From the NCBI GenBank assembly GCA_040954595.2, contig CM082585.2, positions 12,400,001 to 12,464,000 on the forward strand: a stretch of DNA of 64,000 bases, written 5' to 3'. The translations under genes and the position numbers were made by a program. The notes beneath the pieces were generated by a model, which searched no databases, was not told where the DNA came from, and worked only from the letters and a program-made list of their open reading frames with translations. Numbering within the stretch: the stretch's first letter is position 1; every line of letters begins with the position of its first letter. This DNA comes from Balanoglossus misakiensis (lineage: Eukaryota; Hemichordata). Shown piece by piece: positions 50,001 through 63,960 of the stretch.

Positions 50001-50376
50001 AACTATCTGCTTAGTGAATATAAGATATTCAGAATTGTGGCAAAATCAACTGAATTCTATTTAAAAACTGCATTGACATTTTTTGCAAATTGTGCCATTT
50101 TTTACACAAAAATAATCCAGTGCTATTTTCAAGATGTTACTATCACAAAGTAGTTCAATCGTTTTAACAATAACTTTTCTGAAGTTGAATGTAAGAATAA
50201 ATTTTATTTTTTTGTAATTTCACTTTCAGGTCTATTATGCTACAGAGGCTGGGGATCTCCAGCGGGCACAGAAATCCTCCAGAACCGTCATAATTTTCGT
50301 CATTATTGCTTTAGTTATCACTGTCTTTTTCATGGCCCCAAACTATCTACCTGCTAAGAGTTGTGAGCAGAAGTGA
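46930..50376 (+). CDS. Two-module CD225/dispanin membrane protein
   Basis: Six exons: 46930-46945, 47330-47415, 48285-48440, 49148-49273, 49807-49962 and 50230-50376. They encode 228 residues. After an acidic N-terminus, module 1 reads PPDEHLLASVLASVFCCWPV / GMIAVIKSFE, then VRNFLSMGDRQQAERSSRDA and a membrane segment YTIAAIALGIFTFLAVFGL. This is a canonical CD225 (dispanin/IFITM-like) domain with juxtamembrane cysteines. Module 2 repeats the pattern: FWIPVMIKFIVLWPVALFAV / FKLLD, then VYYATEAGDLQRAQKSSRT and VIIFVIIALVITVFFM. Each module is two exons, all junctions phase 0, and the two leading exons are both 156 nt. This shows internal duplication of an exon pair. Module 2 lacks the Cys-Cys. 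CD225 proteins sit in endosomal or plasma membranes; the function of this one is unknown. The first exon (MAEQK) is less certain. Confidence 0.82.
47036..47165. repeat. Microsatellite cluster (ATG)n, (TTG)n, (CAA)n
   Basis: Adjacent trinucleotide runs in dispanin intron 1. The minus-strand open frame here, rich in His and Asn, is a translation of the microsatellite. Confidence 0.9.
48076..48205. repeat. Tetranucleotide microsatellites (CATT)n, (GGAT)n, (GATA)n and G-run
   Basis: Consecutive tetranucleotide runs, then a poly-G stretch near 48193-48205, in dispanin intron 2. Confidence 0.85.
49665..49760. repeat. Perfect palindrome, 44-bp arms, 8-base loop
   Basis: Arms 49665-49708 and 49717-49760 are exact reverse complements over all 44 positions, separated by ACAGTGAA. 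The arms contain CACTCATGTACATGCAACAT. An (ATTC)n microsatellite (about 49764-49802) follows, and dispanin exon 5 starts at 49807. Confidence 0.95.
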
Positions 50377-50501
50377 AAAGTGGATGTTTCGTGTCTCAAT
50401 GGAAATCTTTGAATGTGGAAAGAAACAAACCGGTTTAACGTTTATGTCGATTGGCCAGGACCAGGCACCTGTATGACATCTCTGCTGAAGATAAATGTTC
50501 C

Positions 50502-50507
50502 AATAAA
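50502..50507 (+). terminator. Dispanin-gene polyadenylation signal AATAAA
   Basis: About 125 bp after the stop codon. Confidence 0.5.
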
Positions 50508-50906
50508 AAGGGAACAAGAGACTGAAGTGTACTTTTGACATAATTTTGGTTCATTTGATTTCTCTTGATACATGGTGAATGTAAGAAACTCAGACAATGA
50601 CCCAGTATTTGCTTGTTTGTTATTGTGGAGTTTTTATTGCTGTGATTATACAAAAAGTAGGCTAAGCAAAAATGATGAGATGGTTGAAGAAATAAGATGA
50701 AGAACAATAGCAACAATATTTCATTTACAGAAATGTGACTGCGTAAAAAATATGGCAGAAAAACACTCCAATCCAACACTAATATTGACTACACTGACCT
50801 CATACAAAATTGCAAAGTCAATGGAAAAAGAGACTAGTTGTGTTCTGATACTACATACTTCAACCCCGCATGGCCATGTAAAATCAGGTCGAAGTTTCTT
50901 TTACTT

Positions 50907-50996
50907 TAACCATTTCACCCCCAGTTCCCTGTTTGAGGTCCAACCCTTACCATAGAAAACAATAGGTTTGGACTGGACCATGGTGGTGAAAGGGTT
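50907..50996 (-). mobile_element. 90-bp TIR element, copy B
   Basis: Reverse-orientation homologue of 39419-39509. It shares the terminal TAACC(A/C)TTTCACC and GGTGAAAGGGTTA ends and interior blocks such as CCATAGAAAACAAT. No coding capacity. Confidence 0.75.
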
Positions 50997-53900
50997 AAAC
51001 ATGCTGATAGTGACCAAAGCTACATTGAAATAAAAAAAAGTTACTGCAAACCCATTTGTCAAATTGTCTCTTGCAACAAATACTATCTACACACAAGAAC
51101 TGATATGATTCTGTTGATACATGGAAGTGTTCCATTAAATACACTCAAATACAGGATCACTTTCTTAATACACCTGTCACTCCTTTCTTCACATATCCAC
51201 ATAACACGATGGTTCAGACCCACACGACTTTTTTTTTTGTCAGGCAAATGCAATTTGATGATTGTACCAAACAAAAAGAACTTTCTGAAACAATGTTTAT
51301 TAATCATTTTGCTACATCTATGAAAACCATTGTAATATAAACCCCATATTAGATCTGCAATCAAAAGTATGGTTTCTGGAGGTGTGAAAAAAGTAAATAA
51401 TGTTAACACAACACTAATACTTCAGTGTTCTGTCTTCTTGCACTAAAAAGTGATAAATTCACAATGTTTTTTTTTAATTCTAATAAAGCAAACATACTAG
51501 CTTAGAATTGCATATGTTTTCATCATTGACAAAAATACTGAATATTTGAATCACACCTTTGTCTCAATGCTGCTACACTAAAGTAACAATTAGAATAACT
51601 GAACTGCATGCTGGGTAAACAAGATGAGGTAGCTTTTACTTCAAATAAAAAATGTGAACAGACATTAAATCCTTGTCAGCAGAGAAAAACACTATTAACT
51701 TGCACAATATCTGTCTACAATGCCATGTCTAAACTGCCTTGAGGAAACTAGGTTTTTTAAAGGTTCTAGACGGAGCCCACTTTCTGGTTTTGAAGAACAA
51801 AGTGATATGTGAGACAGTATAGAATTACACACACACCATTGTCACATTCTAACCCTGTGCCGACAGGTCAACTTCTTCCAAAACTCACAAACAATCAAAT
51901 CAGAATACATGACATACTAGTAAGATACACAGGAAAATACTATCAGACCACTTAACATGAAGCAAGCATCAATTGATCGTGTATTTTAAAACGTTGAATG
52001 AAATACAACTCTTTACTAAGCTGGGGGAAAGAATATGAAAAAGAAACTTCACAAAATGATTAGAGCTCCATATGAACTTCTTCCATCAAAGTAAACTTCC
52101 AACAAATATTTCACCTTCATAGTTTTCAACAAATCATTGGTACAGACAAAAAGAGAACTACAATTCATCCAGAGATTGAGAGCTGAAAGATCGCAATCAA
52201 AACACTTCCTGTTCCCTGGTTAGCACCTTTAGGTTCCTTTCATCAACAAATCTTGATAATATTCTACTCTACACCAACTGCAATTATAAGTATTTATACA
52301 AAACTAAACGCAAAGCAGAGCTCTGGAAAAAAAGGCAAATATCACATTCCAACGTTCATTTGTAAGACGTTAAAACGTGCCAATTAACACAAACACACTT
52401 CAGTACAGTACTTGGTCAATTTGGGGTACACTCAATGAACTTTACTAATGACATACAATAAATAGAATATCAAATATACATATTCATCACATATCTACGG
52501 CAAGGTAGTCTACAACTGAAACCATTCGATCAAACCATTTTGGTAGAAACTTGTGGTTAATAGGCAATAGCGATTCGGCAATGAACATTTTTAGTTTGTT
52601 GATTTAAAATTTAAAGTACATGTATTTTGATCAGCAGAACTACAACAGCATATATACCACTCTCAGTACAATGAAAACCATGACAACAGTGTCTTTTCCA
52701 ATTAAATTCTACTTCAACTGAACTATTCAGATTTTTTAATAAAGGTCAAAGATACAACAGTTATCGATAGTTTTGAAAAAAATGTGTAGTGAAAATACAC
52801 TAAGATCTTTGACTGTGATGGTGCTTATGTGTCAAACTTTCTTAATTCATACAGGGTGATATGAACAATAGCTGGGCTGACCACATACAAAATCTCACAC
52901 TGTCGCCACATACTTCTAAAAACATTGTTTGACCACACTGTCAACCCCTACCCACACAACTCTTCAACGTAAGATGAAATGTTACAAAAAATGCTCATCT
53001 TATCATAACCCCCACCCCCAAACTGTCTGCCCCTAAATCCAAGGTAAGGTGATTTTAAGTAATTTGGTTGTATTTCTATGTTTGTGCATATCACTATTAT
53101 GGGATATGTTTAGTTTAATTAGTCATTCTGTACACGTTAACTGTATAGCACCTCAAAAGACATCATGTTTGCATAATTTGGTTTTCTAAGATTCACTCTA
53201 AACATGAAGAGACTTTTAAAAAACAATGTCACTTATATACTGATACTTGAACATATGCACAGTAAGGGTTTAATAACAAATTCAAATAATTATCAAAAGG
53301 GTCACCCTTCTCCCATGTGAAATTATCAACTTGTGTTTTTCCAAAAACTTCAATTTGTCAACTATTATCTGACATAGCCTTACTTTACGATGGAAAACAG
53401 AAAACTTGGACTACAGGAGCTAAGTGTGATAGTCCAGGGATTGGTACATGCTTTGTGCCCTATTGTCAAATTGATAGCAAATAAATTGTAGAAGATTGTC
53501 ATTTATTAAGAAATTGTTTGTCAAGACTTCGTTGGAGTGTACAAACCCCAAAAGAAATAGCAACTCCAATCAAGATTATTCTGTAAGCTACTCTTTGATA
53601 ACGCAAAGAGTTCACACCACAGGGAAACAAAGGCAAGGATTCAAGCATGACAAAGTTTTTTAAACAACAAAATTTTCATTGATCAATTTTCACAAACGTT
53701 GTGAGGTTGGAAAAAAATAGCTGGAAGCATCTTGTAGCTAAATAATATACCATACAATCGTTAAACAATATGCTTTATAAAAAAACTTTTTCAACTCTAT
53801 TTTTAAGTATCAATTGCTTTGTAAGGATGTGCTATTTAACATAAAAAAACATACAATTTTTTTCTTGCAAAAGACTGTCGCACTTGTTTCTGACGTTTTT

Positions 53901-55116
53901 AAACATTCTGTACTGAAAATTGCTCAATAAATTAACGTTCTGCGAATTTGACATAGAGATCAATTGCCATTTACTGGTGTGAAAATAATCAATGAAGTTA
54001 CAATCAATCATTTGGCGGCAAAAATGTTTTACATAACACAAATTATGTGTGTGCTCTGTTAGCAGGATTATGTGTTGGGCAAGGGCAATTTTGCTTAGGT
54101 GTATATATGTGACTACGGTGAATCAGCAAAATTAATTCTTTACAAGAATCTGAAGAAATTATCTAAATGGAGAACTAATCCATGACCTTTGAGAATAAAA
54201 AAAACATGAGACAAAACTACTCAAGGGTTAGTAAACAAATGAAAAAAAGCAATAGCAGAATATATTTTGAAAGCTAAATCTAACACAGTTTTTAGGTTTG
54301 GAGTCTATTACTTTAAAAGGCACTTGTAGCAGTTGCTGTTGAGATGAACAAATGATGGGAAATCAGACATACAAAACATCAAAAAAGCACAAATGCATTT
54401 CAATATGGTGTAAATGAATAAATATCAAACTTACATTACACAATATTAATGATACAAGCAGTCTCCCAAAAACTGAGAAATGCTAGTAACAATTCTTGGA
54501 GAGATAGAAAAAAATAATAAACACATTAATTTACAGAATTGGGAACAATAAAACACTTCCCTGTAAACCCACTTACAATATGAATTCTACTTTTTTTGTG
54601 TTTTATATTTTTATGTCAACTATTAATACAAGAATTTTTTTTCAAATGTCTACAGCAGCAATGGAAAACTTTTTTTTTCTTATCCATGTTTTACAGTATT
54701 CTTTGAAAGATTCTTAATCAAACTAAAAATAAAAGACAAAAGAGACTTTATCGTAAGTTTTGTAAAACTGTACAGTATACATGTTAGTGACAAAAAACAC
54801 TGCGAAAACACTGCATGACTACTCAACCATACAAATTTAATACACTAGAACTGAAAAACCAAAGTTGGCAAATTTCTTTTAAGAAAACTTACCACATGCA
54901 ATACAAAACTGACTGTGGCTAAAATTTTGTAATGTTTTGACAGCTTCAAATGGCACCTCAAAATATTTACTATGACTCTCATGGTGGCATTAAAACTTTG
55001 GCTCTTCATAAGAGGGTGTTTTATTGCACTTTCACTGCTTCAATCTACAAATTTACGAAACAAAAATTTTAATTCTTGCACATCTTACAAACCAAGGACT
55101 AAGTTTATTTACGTTT

Positions 55117-58100
55117 TCATGCTGTACCATTAACTAAATTTGGTGCTTCCGATTTTAATGTTATACTAACTTTTCCTTTCCCTTCAACAGCTTTATTTCC
55201 ATTTGTAGTTATATTTTTGTCTGACGTGTCGTTTGATGAGGATGTGTTTTGATTTGTTGTTGTTGTTGTTGTTGATGCAGCAGCGGCTTTTGCGTTTTCT
55301 CTTGTTCGCCTTTCTCGTGGCGGCCGAGATGATCGTTGTTGTTTGGGTGATTCATCTCCTTGTGATGAGGATTTCTCACCAGCGCTTTGCGGTTTACTCT
55401 CATTTCTACTGGGATGGCTGTTGGTGTTAGAATGTGGTGGAGGTTTACCAACATCACCTTTGCTGCCTGGCCTGCTGTTTTGGTTGTAACTGTTGCTGTT
55501 TGGCCGCTGCGTCATAGGCCCTGAACTCCTTTGTGAGATTGGCCGGTTTCGTCCCCTCCGCTGCATTTCTGGCGAGTTTGCTTTACTTGTGTCTGTATCT
55601 TCATTTGCATTCAGGTTCTCCTGAATGGGTGACGGAGGTTCCCTCGGCTTACGCCGGCGACGATTTCGACGCGAGGGTTTACGATTTCTATCCGATGGTC
55701 CATCTACAGCAAACACAGAAGGTATGTTTTAAGTCTTATAAACTCAAAGACCAGAAGGCCTTTAAAACAGTTCTGAAACTTTTTATACAATTCACATTAC
55801 ACTTTGATACAACACCACTACAGACATAGGTACTTAGGGAATACCAACAACCATTCATACAATCACCAATTAATGAAACCATATCAAGTTAAACCTACAA
55901 AGTTCAGAGTACCTTCTTTCTCAGTTCCTGTAGTTTCCTCATCAACTGTTGTTGACTCTTCTCCAAGTACTGTTTCTTCTTCATCATGCTGGCGTCTCCG
56001 ACTGTCTCTCTGACTAGAATCTTCTTCAGTTTCACTTGTTGGCGTGGCTGACCTGTGACTAACTGTTAAGCAGATAACATTGATCAAAATGTTAGATTGA
56101 TAACTGATAGAGATTTCACACAACTAGAATTTTGATTACAATGATTGGAAAATACAGACATATATGGTGTTCAGACCCAGCACATTAAAAATTATTCTGA
56201 AATATTCTATGTTGGAGACTGGCATAATGGTTCACTGGTTGCCATATTGGCTTATGTTGTAACAGTGTTACTGCCCAAATCTGAGCAGATTAACTTGCAA
56301 GTGAACAGCCATAGTCATTTTACGAATGTTCTGGAGCGCCCTCACACAACAATTGAAACAAATAAGAACCAGGCAGTCGATCATTCACATCTGCAGATTC
56401 TAATTTATTCTTGAAATAAACCTAAGTCGACTAACATATCACTTACAATCATGAGGTCTGAAAGAGAAACCACCTCTTCCTCTGCCCCTTCCTCGACCCC
56501 TGCCACGTCCACGAGCCATACTGTATCCACCTCTACCACCACGTGATGACATTTCACGCCTGTCTTCATCCGCAACCTGATCCGCCCAATCCCTCCGTCT
56601 GACAGCCTCATTATCAGAATAGATATCTCTTTCATGGCTCTCACCTGTAACAAATCAAACATCAGAGGTTAGATGCAATTAACTGTAGTTACAATGTCTT
56701 ACATCCAGCTTCTGAGCAGAGAGGTAGCTTTCAAGGAAAGGGAGTCAAAAACAAAAGGAAGACAGCAGAGGATGATGGGTGAGACAGTGTGTATCTGAGA
56801 AAACTCCTTCTCACCAGCAAATCTTCTTTCGTTGCCCCATCGTCTTCCTCGGAATCCACCCCTACCTCTTCCTCGACTGCCGTAGTCATCAGCAGCATCA
56901 GATGCATAACCTCGATCTCCACGCCGTTCTCTTGGTGGTGGAAAGTATGGACCTGGTACGAATCCAGTGCCCAGACTTCGAAGCTGCTCGTCTATTTGTA
57001 GTTTCTCTATCCGAAGCTGCTCTACTTCCTGAAAATCACAAATTGATTACTTCTCTATAATTTCAATAGTTTTGAGGAATATGCAATAATTAATGGAATG
57101 TGGGTTGATGAGATCCACTTGTATGATTTATATAACAAGACTTCCCAGTTCATGCATTACGCTTTATCAGAGAGAGAGACAACACAAGCAGAAGTTGTCA
57201 ACATAAAAAAATCTGATGATTAGTGTTTACTTACTTTGAGATGAGCAAGATGATAATTGAGGAGAGTAACAGCATTCCCAATATTGTCCATGGTGCCAAC
57301 AAACATAAATGGTACAATACCATCTTCTCTACTCTTCTCATCCCTTTCATTATCACCTTCAATCTTCACCCGAACAACTCCAGATTTATCAACAATTTCT
57401 TGTATCACCCGCCCATTTTTACCAATAACTTTTCCTACAGGAAGAGAAAGTGATGTCATCTTTAGCTTAATTAAAATTTAAGTATGATGGATTTCACATA
57501 TCTCTTACAGCAATACTTTCCATTTGGAATGAAAACTAAAAGATTCATGTACTTTTCTAATTCAACAAATATCCTGATAAAACCTTACCTACTAAACTTC
57601 TTGGAACACTAACTACATCCTCACCAAATTCTAACATCTTCCGTGCTTTGCGCACTGATTCTTGGTCCTACAGAAAAACATAAATTTAAGTTTTAGGGAC
57701 AGTTTAAAACAGATAGGCAGTATAATAAAATATTTTCTTTAAATTGTCAAAAAATAAATGCATAATAAAAACCATAATTAACTGGTACATAACATTTGAT
57801 TACTTACATCACCAAGAACTCTAAAAGTACAATTATTTTCATCTAGATCGATCCTTTTAACGCCTTCAATTTTCCTGGCTGCTTGTATGTTGACACCATG
57901 TGCTCCGATTGCCAAACCCATTAAATCTTCACGCACACCAAACTCCTCAGTGGCAAATTCTGTTTGCTGTTTGGTCACCTGGAAATCAACACAAAAATAT
58001 TTGCACAACAATTCTACATGTACACTTAACTGCAGTGATTTTGTACAATTTCTCTCAGGGTTTGTTCTTTTGATCAAGCGAGTCTGTAATTCTAATTCCA

Positions 58101-61100
58101 CAGGCAGCTTCCTTTAAAAACATCCTAGTGTGTTGATAAAAACTGAACATCCCCAAAACAGATGAGTGACTGTCACAGGATTGTGAGAGACTTTGTAATA
58201 TTTGGTTGAAAACATTGGTGAATCATTTAATGGGCAAGTATGTTCTTTACCTCATGCAATTCTATGAACTACGAGAGAAAAATGAAAGTTTCTATACCTG
58301 GCTTACCTCGAGCTGCTGGGCTGCTTCTTCTGTTCGGGTCTTCAGCATCAGTTTCGTGCGTAGACTTCGGAAATGCATGTCACTTAGCAGAAGGGCTTTG
58401 TGGACGGCAGAGGATGACGTGGACTGAAAGTGTAACACGCATGAATTTTTACAATCAGAGAGTGTGAAACTTATAATACATTGCCCTGGAAGCAGCTGTA
58501 TAAGATCACCAATCTCGAACATCAAAAATATCAACAAAGTCAATAGCAAGAAACTAACTTACCAAGATGACAAGTGCATCAAGGTCAGCATTGTAGAGAA
58601 CAGAATTCACACCACACGCTTTCTTAAAGTCCCGATGATTAGCCTCATTCTTGCAACTGAAAAAAAATGTGTGTCAACCTTTAGATGTGTATGGTGTGCT
58701 TTATTCCAATAGCTTCATAGAGTTCAGTCACTCTGTTACAAGCATTTGTCTTGTGTGTTAGTCTCCACTTCAACAAGGCCAGAGGTTGCAAACTGGTTTG
58801 GTATTACTGTGTGCGCTTACAATACAGTTGTATCGGTTCATGTACTTACTATTCTTTAAGATCCTGAGGCACATCAATGGTACACTTGTAGAAGGTATTC
58901 TTGTTAACTGCTGGACTGTTGGAAAAAATTAAAACTCATGTAAATGACATAGTTCTGATATAACACTTGATGACCTGATTTGTCCAAGCAAGACAAATCC
59001 CCCCAATAGTTGTTTCATTTTAGAACAAATCCCAGCTAGTGTTAGTCTGTCATTCACTGATGTCTCTACTCATGCAGATAATGGTACTTACTTGGCATTT
59101 CTCAATCGTAGCCTCTCTGCTTGCACTATTTCATTAAACGTAGCATCCCATCCAACATACTCAATCACGTAAAACTGCAAACAAATCAACAGTGAAATGG
59201 GTAACTAACAATTTTAGTGTAAACCATGAAATATTATTTTGTTAAGGTATACTTTGCAACTGATGACAGTGTTCCTATGTTAGAAACAATCACATCGCAG
59301 CTAGCTGTCATTATCAGTCTGAAAATAATTCAAAAAGTAGCACTCACCTCTCCCTTGACCATGCTTATTTTTGCCAACCACCATCCACATGGTTCATCTT
59401 CACTTGAACGAGAATAAACCTACAAAATGAACATGTGTAGATAATAATTTTAGGTAACTGATTTCGTCTATGACAACTTCATTAGATATTACCCCTAAAT
59501 AATACAAATTTTAGCAATCTCCAAAATGAGATTTTCTGTGTTTCATTATTTCAAACGAATGAGGTAGTAAAATCATTTTACAAAAACGAACTGTCATAAT
59601 AGATCTAGTTGTCTTATTAATTACCTCTACTTCATCGCCAGCCTTTAATTCATTACTAGCAGCTGGACTTGGAGGAAGACGGACATCACTAAAAGGCACA
59701 CGCCGCTCGGGGGTCCAACTGTTAAACAGACAGAAAAACATTTCAGCATACATCAATTTCATCCTCTTGTTCAATCCAAGTACATGTATGATGTTGACAT
59801 TATTGGCAAGTTCATTGTCCAGTTGACTTGTTTATCAAGTTCCAGTAAACACTAGTGGGAAGACTGGATTGAGTAGCCAGTAGTGGCTTAGCTTACAGGG
59901 ACAGTTTCAAAAAGGGCAAAAGTTGTGACAAAAATATAACAGACTACCACTGGTAGTAAAATAATACTATAGCCACACCTCACATTAGTTTATTGCAATC
60001 TTTAATGAGCGTTGTCATGATTACAGGGTGATGGATAGGACATCTGGTTACACTCAAAATGCTCATTACAACTGATCAGAATTTACATTCTATCAATGTT
60101 GATCTGACTATTCAAGAAGAGTAAAAATAACTTCTCACACAAAACAAATAACAAAAATATCCATGTCAAAAGACATGATATCGTTGAAATGGTATCATTG
60201 CAAGCAATCATACTTCTACCACATTTACTGAAGCCTACAATCCTCTGTAAAATCACAGACATTCCATTTATTGCAATAAATGTCTGCAAAGCCAACCTAG
60301 AGGAATTCTGGGTCATGGGGGCATTGGAAACCTTATGAGTTAAAGACAACCCTAGTTTGAAATCAAATTTCAAGACAAATTTCAAAATACACAATACATA
60401 GCATGGGATTGTTTTTCTCTAGGATGGCATAAATCAAAATAAGATTTGACGATAAACAGAATGGCCTTGGCAAAGTTCAATATCAGGGTTGTAAATAATA
60501 TGCTTGTATGATGACATGTTAAATTACCCTGCAAGTCATTTGATGCTTGATGAGGGCTGCAATTTAGTGCAAAACATTTACAAGACAATGTATGTTCTTC
60601 AAGATACACATACTATCTCTAAGCATAATGATCTCATTGCTTATGAGTGAGAAATTGAATTATCCACTTACTCATTTTCAAAAGCTACAGTCACTTCTTC
60701 ATCATGAATATTTTTCACAAATGCCTGTAATTTGAAAGAAAACATAAGAAGTATTAGGAAAGCATATGCTTCAAGCATTCCAATAAACTGATAGTTGATT
60801 GCATAGTATATAGCATTAGCAACTGTAGCATAACTTTTGATATTTTTATCATTTTTAATCTTGTCAGAAGACACAGTAAATACATAACTGTTAGTACCAA
60901 GGATAGAGAAACACCATACTTCATTTGTTAATTGCCTTTTCTACCGTGTTTTATCACCACCATGACCCAAAACAATATAATATTAATAATTCTGAAATTG
61001 ACAGCAACAGCAAACCCTTTGTGTGTTAACACTTGCGTATTGTATATCACACAGATTCATTGACCACCACTGCCAATCAAGTTATATTTGACCTCACAAA

Positions 61101-63960
61101 AATGTGATCACATGTGTTTGGAAAAGACCATATTTCCCAATGACAGGACATGGCCACATCCAAGCTACTGGTATTACACATGACCTCTTTAGACGTTTAC
61201 ATGCACATTGCAGAGACCAACGAACCAACCAACTGGAGAGAAAAAGTAAAGTCTGATCTGCTCACATTATGTCATTGTCATAAATATTCACTCCAAAAGA
61301 TTACAAGTATGCCACAACCATGTGTGGGCTCTACATCTTGCTATCAGACTCATAACTTATTTACCCTGATTGGAATTCATGCCCACTGTGCATTCAGCAC
61401 AATGGTGTGTATAGAATGTAGAGTTGTTGACAGGAGTTAAGTTTTGAGGAAGAAATTTGACAATATGGTGCTGGCTCCCAAGAGGTAGCCATCCTACATG
61501 CATCAAGACATCAGCATTTCTGCTTCAGCTGGGAGACAATACGCGTTTGAAATACACTGCCTCACTGGTGCCCTGAGTTTGGGAGATGTACATGTACTGT
61601 ATAATTTCACTGGGAACTCCTCGAGCTGGATTATAAAATGTTGAACATGACGATGATCAGCAGATATGCTTTAGCCAATCTGGTCTACATGTATATCTGT
61701 TTTCCAGTGACTATTATTTGTCATTAGTGGTCATCTAAATTACAAAAAATATGCTTGGATGACATGGCTAATGCCTCAAGGAGTGGGTGACTCAACCTAG
61801 GTCATGTCTTCTGCAATAAGATCACTTTACACACGCCATCATTCTTCATATAGCCTATCATTGAACCCATATTGATTACACATCTCCATTGAAGAAACAG
61901 TGCCTGGGATTTGGTATTATATTTTATTTAGATGATCTCCCAGTGAGGCCTTCTGATCCCAGGGTACATAATGTCAGACGATTCACCACTGGGTTATTTT
62001 GGTCTGTTTACAACATGGATTACGCTAACAGTACTCACAAAAATGTACCTCACAACATGTACAGTCACAAAGGAATTCGGAGAAGCTCTCTCAGCTGACA
62101 TAGTGATTATTCTATGTTCAAATGTCTATGATTAATATTAAAGTAATTTTGTTTATCATATTTGATATCAACAAAATTTCTACCAGGGTGTACAGGAGAT
62201 ACTATACTACCATGTTATTCCTACGGAGAGAGTACTACATTACTGACACACTTTCCTTTTGGTGATACATAATACTATCGAACAAAGTAATCCAAATTTA
62301 CCAGCAAAGATCACAAAGCTCCATAATTACCATAAAATGCAATGGTGGGCTAAACTGTCTGTGTCTGAGGCGGTTACTTAAAAGGGACGACCAGCTTATC
62401 ATCACAGACTGAGATAGTTTGCCCTTGAAATTTGATAGTCATAAATTTAGGACTGATTGTATTGTACTGATCATGCTCTGACATCAAGTTGAATTTATTA
62501 ACACTGCTACAAATACATTTTCCAATGCACAACTATATATGAATTGAAAGTATTTGTAATATGGAAATATATTAATTTTGGAGATATTGTCTTGATTTAA
62601 ACTGTCAGACATGCTGGATCCTTACACAACGACTCCTATAGCCAATGACATTATGTTCAGAAAAAGTGTTTCTAGACAGTGGTCCAGCATGAAACCTTTT
62701 CTCGCATATTTCAACCACAAAACTTATGCCAATTTCGTAAAGAATTACGTCACAAATTGTACATGCATTCCAAGTACCACATGATCAAAGAACTTAAAGA
62801 AAGACATTTTCCAGCTCAAGGCCATCCTGCAGCCATATGGTATGACCATATCAAAAAAAACTTCAATTTCAATATTGAAGTTATAGTTACTTACAAATTT
62901 AGCCAAAGTTGCTATGGAAAGAGATCCAGCAATCACTATCAGCCAATCACAGCATTGCACTGGGTGGCCATGCAGAAATGGTTCGCCACCACATGGTTAT
63001 TTGAATACTTAGACACGCCCATTTAACCATATTAGGGCATATGTAAAATTAGAGGTGACTGTGATCATTTAATATGATAATGACACCAGAGCCCTCAAGG
63101 TTAGGCCAACAGCATAATCAAACATGTTCTGCTGACTGGGTTGATGATCAAAGGCCAGCACAGAAATCTAAAAGTATTATTTTGGTAATCAGCTGTTTAT
63201 GGGATAACGTTTTGGTTCAGTAGAGTTTGACGTATGCCTATGATATGAAATATGACTTGGTTACGGGAATTGAACGTTCGATTTTCACGAAAATGTTTAC
63301 TGAGAACTTTGGCCGAGACTGTAGTATAGTCCACGATGAAATGAAACCGCTCAAGCAAGTTGGCCAGGCTCGTCGCTAGCGGGTTGACCTCACGTTCCTG
63401 TTATCAAACAGTATAGTTGTCGAGTAGCCCCAGCACTTTTCTGTCAAATCAAAGTGCCCGAAATCAAAGCTTTAATAATCACGGTCATAATGATTGTGTG
63501 ACAGCTATTGGCATGCCATCGGTTCGTTCTCCACTCGATCGGAGCGTGGATGGGACGAAAACACTGTCCCCTCATTGAAAACGATCGCGAAGTTCCTCAA
63601 GTGATCTTTTCCTAATGACATTGCTCTTTGACTTTCCTGGATCCATAATATTAGCATCACGACAATGTGTGATAATTTTGTGATTATTCAAACAACTAAT
63701 GTTTTCCTGACATGGAATGTTCTCAGGCGGCCTTTCTCAGAAGCGTCACGACATGCTCTCATTGTTTATGCACAGAAGAGAAAATACGACATCCCCATCA
63801 CTTCTGTTGTGAATTTCTATCTCAAATTTACCAAACCCATAGTAAAACATCTTCGCTTTCATGCAAATCAAAAATAGTTAAAATCGATTGACAATTTCTG
63901 TAATTTTACCTTATAATATGCACCATTGCTACCGCATACTTCTACTGCCAGTTCGTCCAT
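55117..63960 (-). CDS. FXR: FMR1/FXR family RNA-binding protein
   Basis: Fifteen exons: 63960-63910, 60724-60672, 59718-59625, 59419-59348, 59174-59092, 58915-58850, 58656-58563, 58423-58307, 57978-57808, 57667-57589, 57434-57235, 57028-56815, 56644-56447, 56062-55913 and 55703-55117. They encode 742 residues. Two N-terminal Tudor/Agenet repeats ([40 protein letters not shown]) are followed by KH domains with GxxG loops IGAHG (KH1, about 230) and IGKNG (KH2, about 295), then the export-signal-like segment [20 protein letters not shown], an RG-rich box ([18 protein letters not shown]) and a basic tail ([17 protein letters not shown]) ending in low complexity and NGTA. The protein binds mRNA and polysomes and regulates local translation. 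Vertebrates have FMR1, FXR1 and FXR2; this is probably the single ancestor-type gene. Intron 1 is 3.2 kb. Confidence 0.95.
60725..63909. other. FXR intron 1
   Basis: 3.2 kb between the first two coding exons. It contains short open frames (for example 61150-61440 and 62679-63026) without recognisable motifs. No RNA gene or element was identified. Confidence 0.5.

Larger units (their letters stand above)
50377..55116. other. Convergent region: dispanin 3' UTR and probable long FXR 3' UTR
   Basis: 4.7 kb of very A+T-rich, gene-free sequence. The first 130 bp belong to the dispanin gene. Much of the remainder may be the FXR 3' UTR, since many minus-strand AATAAA candidates exist. The 90-bp TIR element copy B lies at 50907-50996. 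Nothing coding was recognised. Confidence 0.45.

Noticed and set aside
62679-63026. 115-codon open frame in FXR intron 1.
   Set aside because: No motif was seen; the composition is A+T-rich like the surrounding intron.
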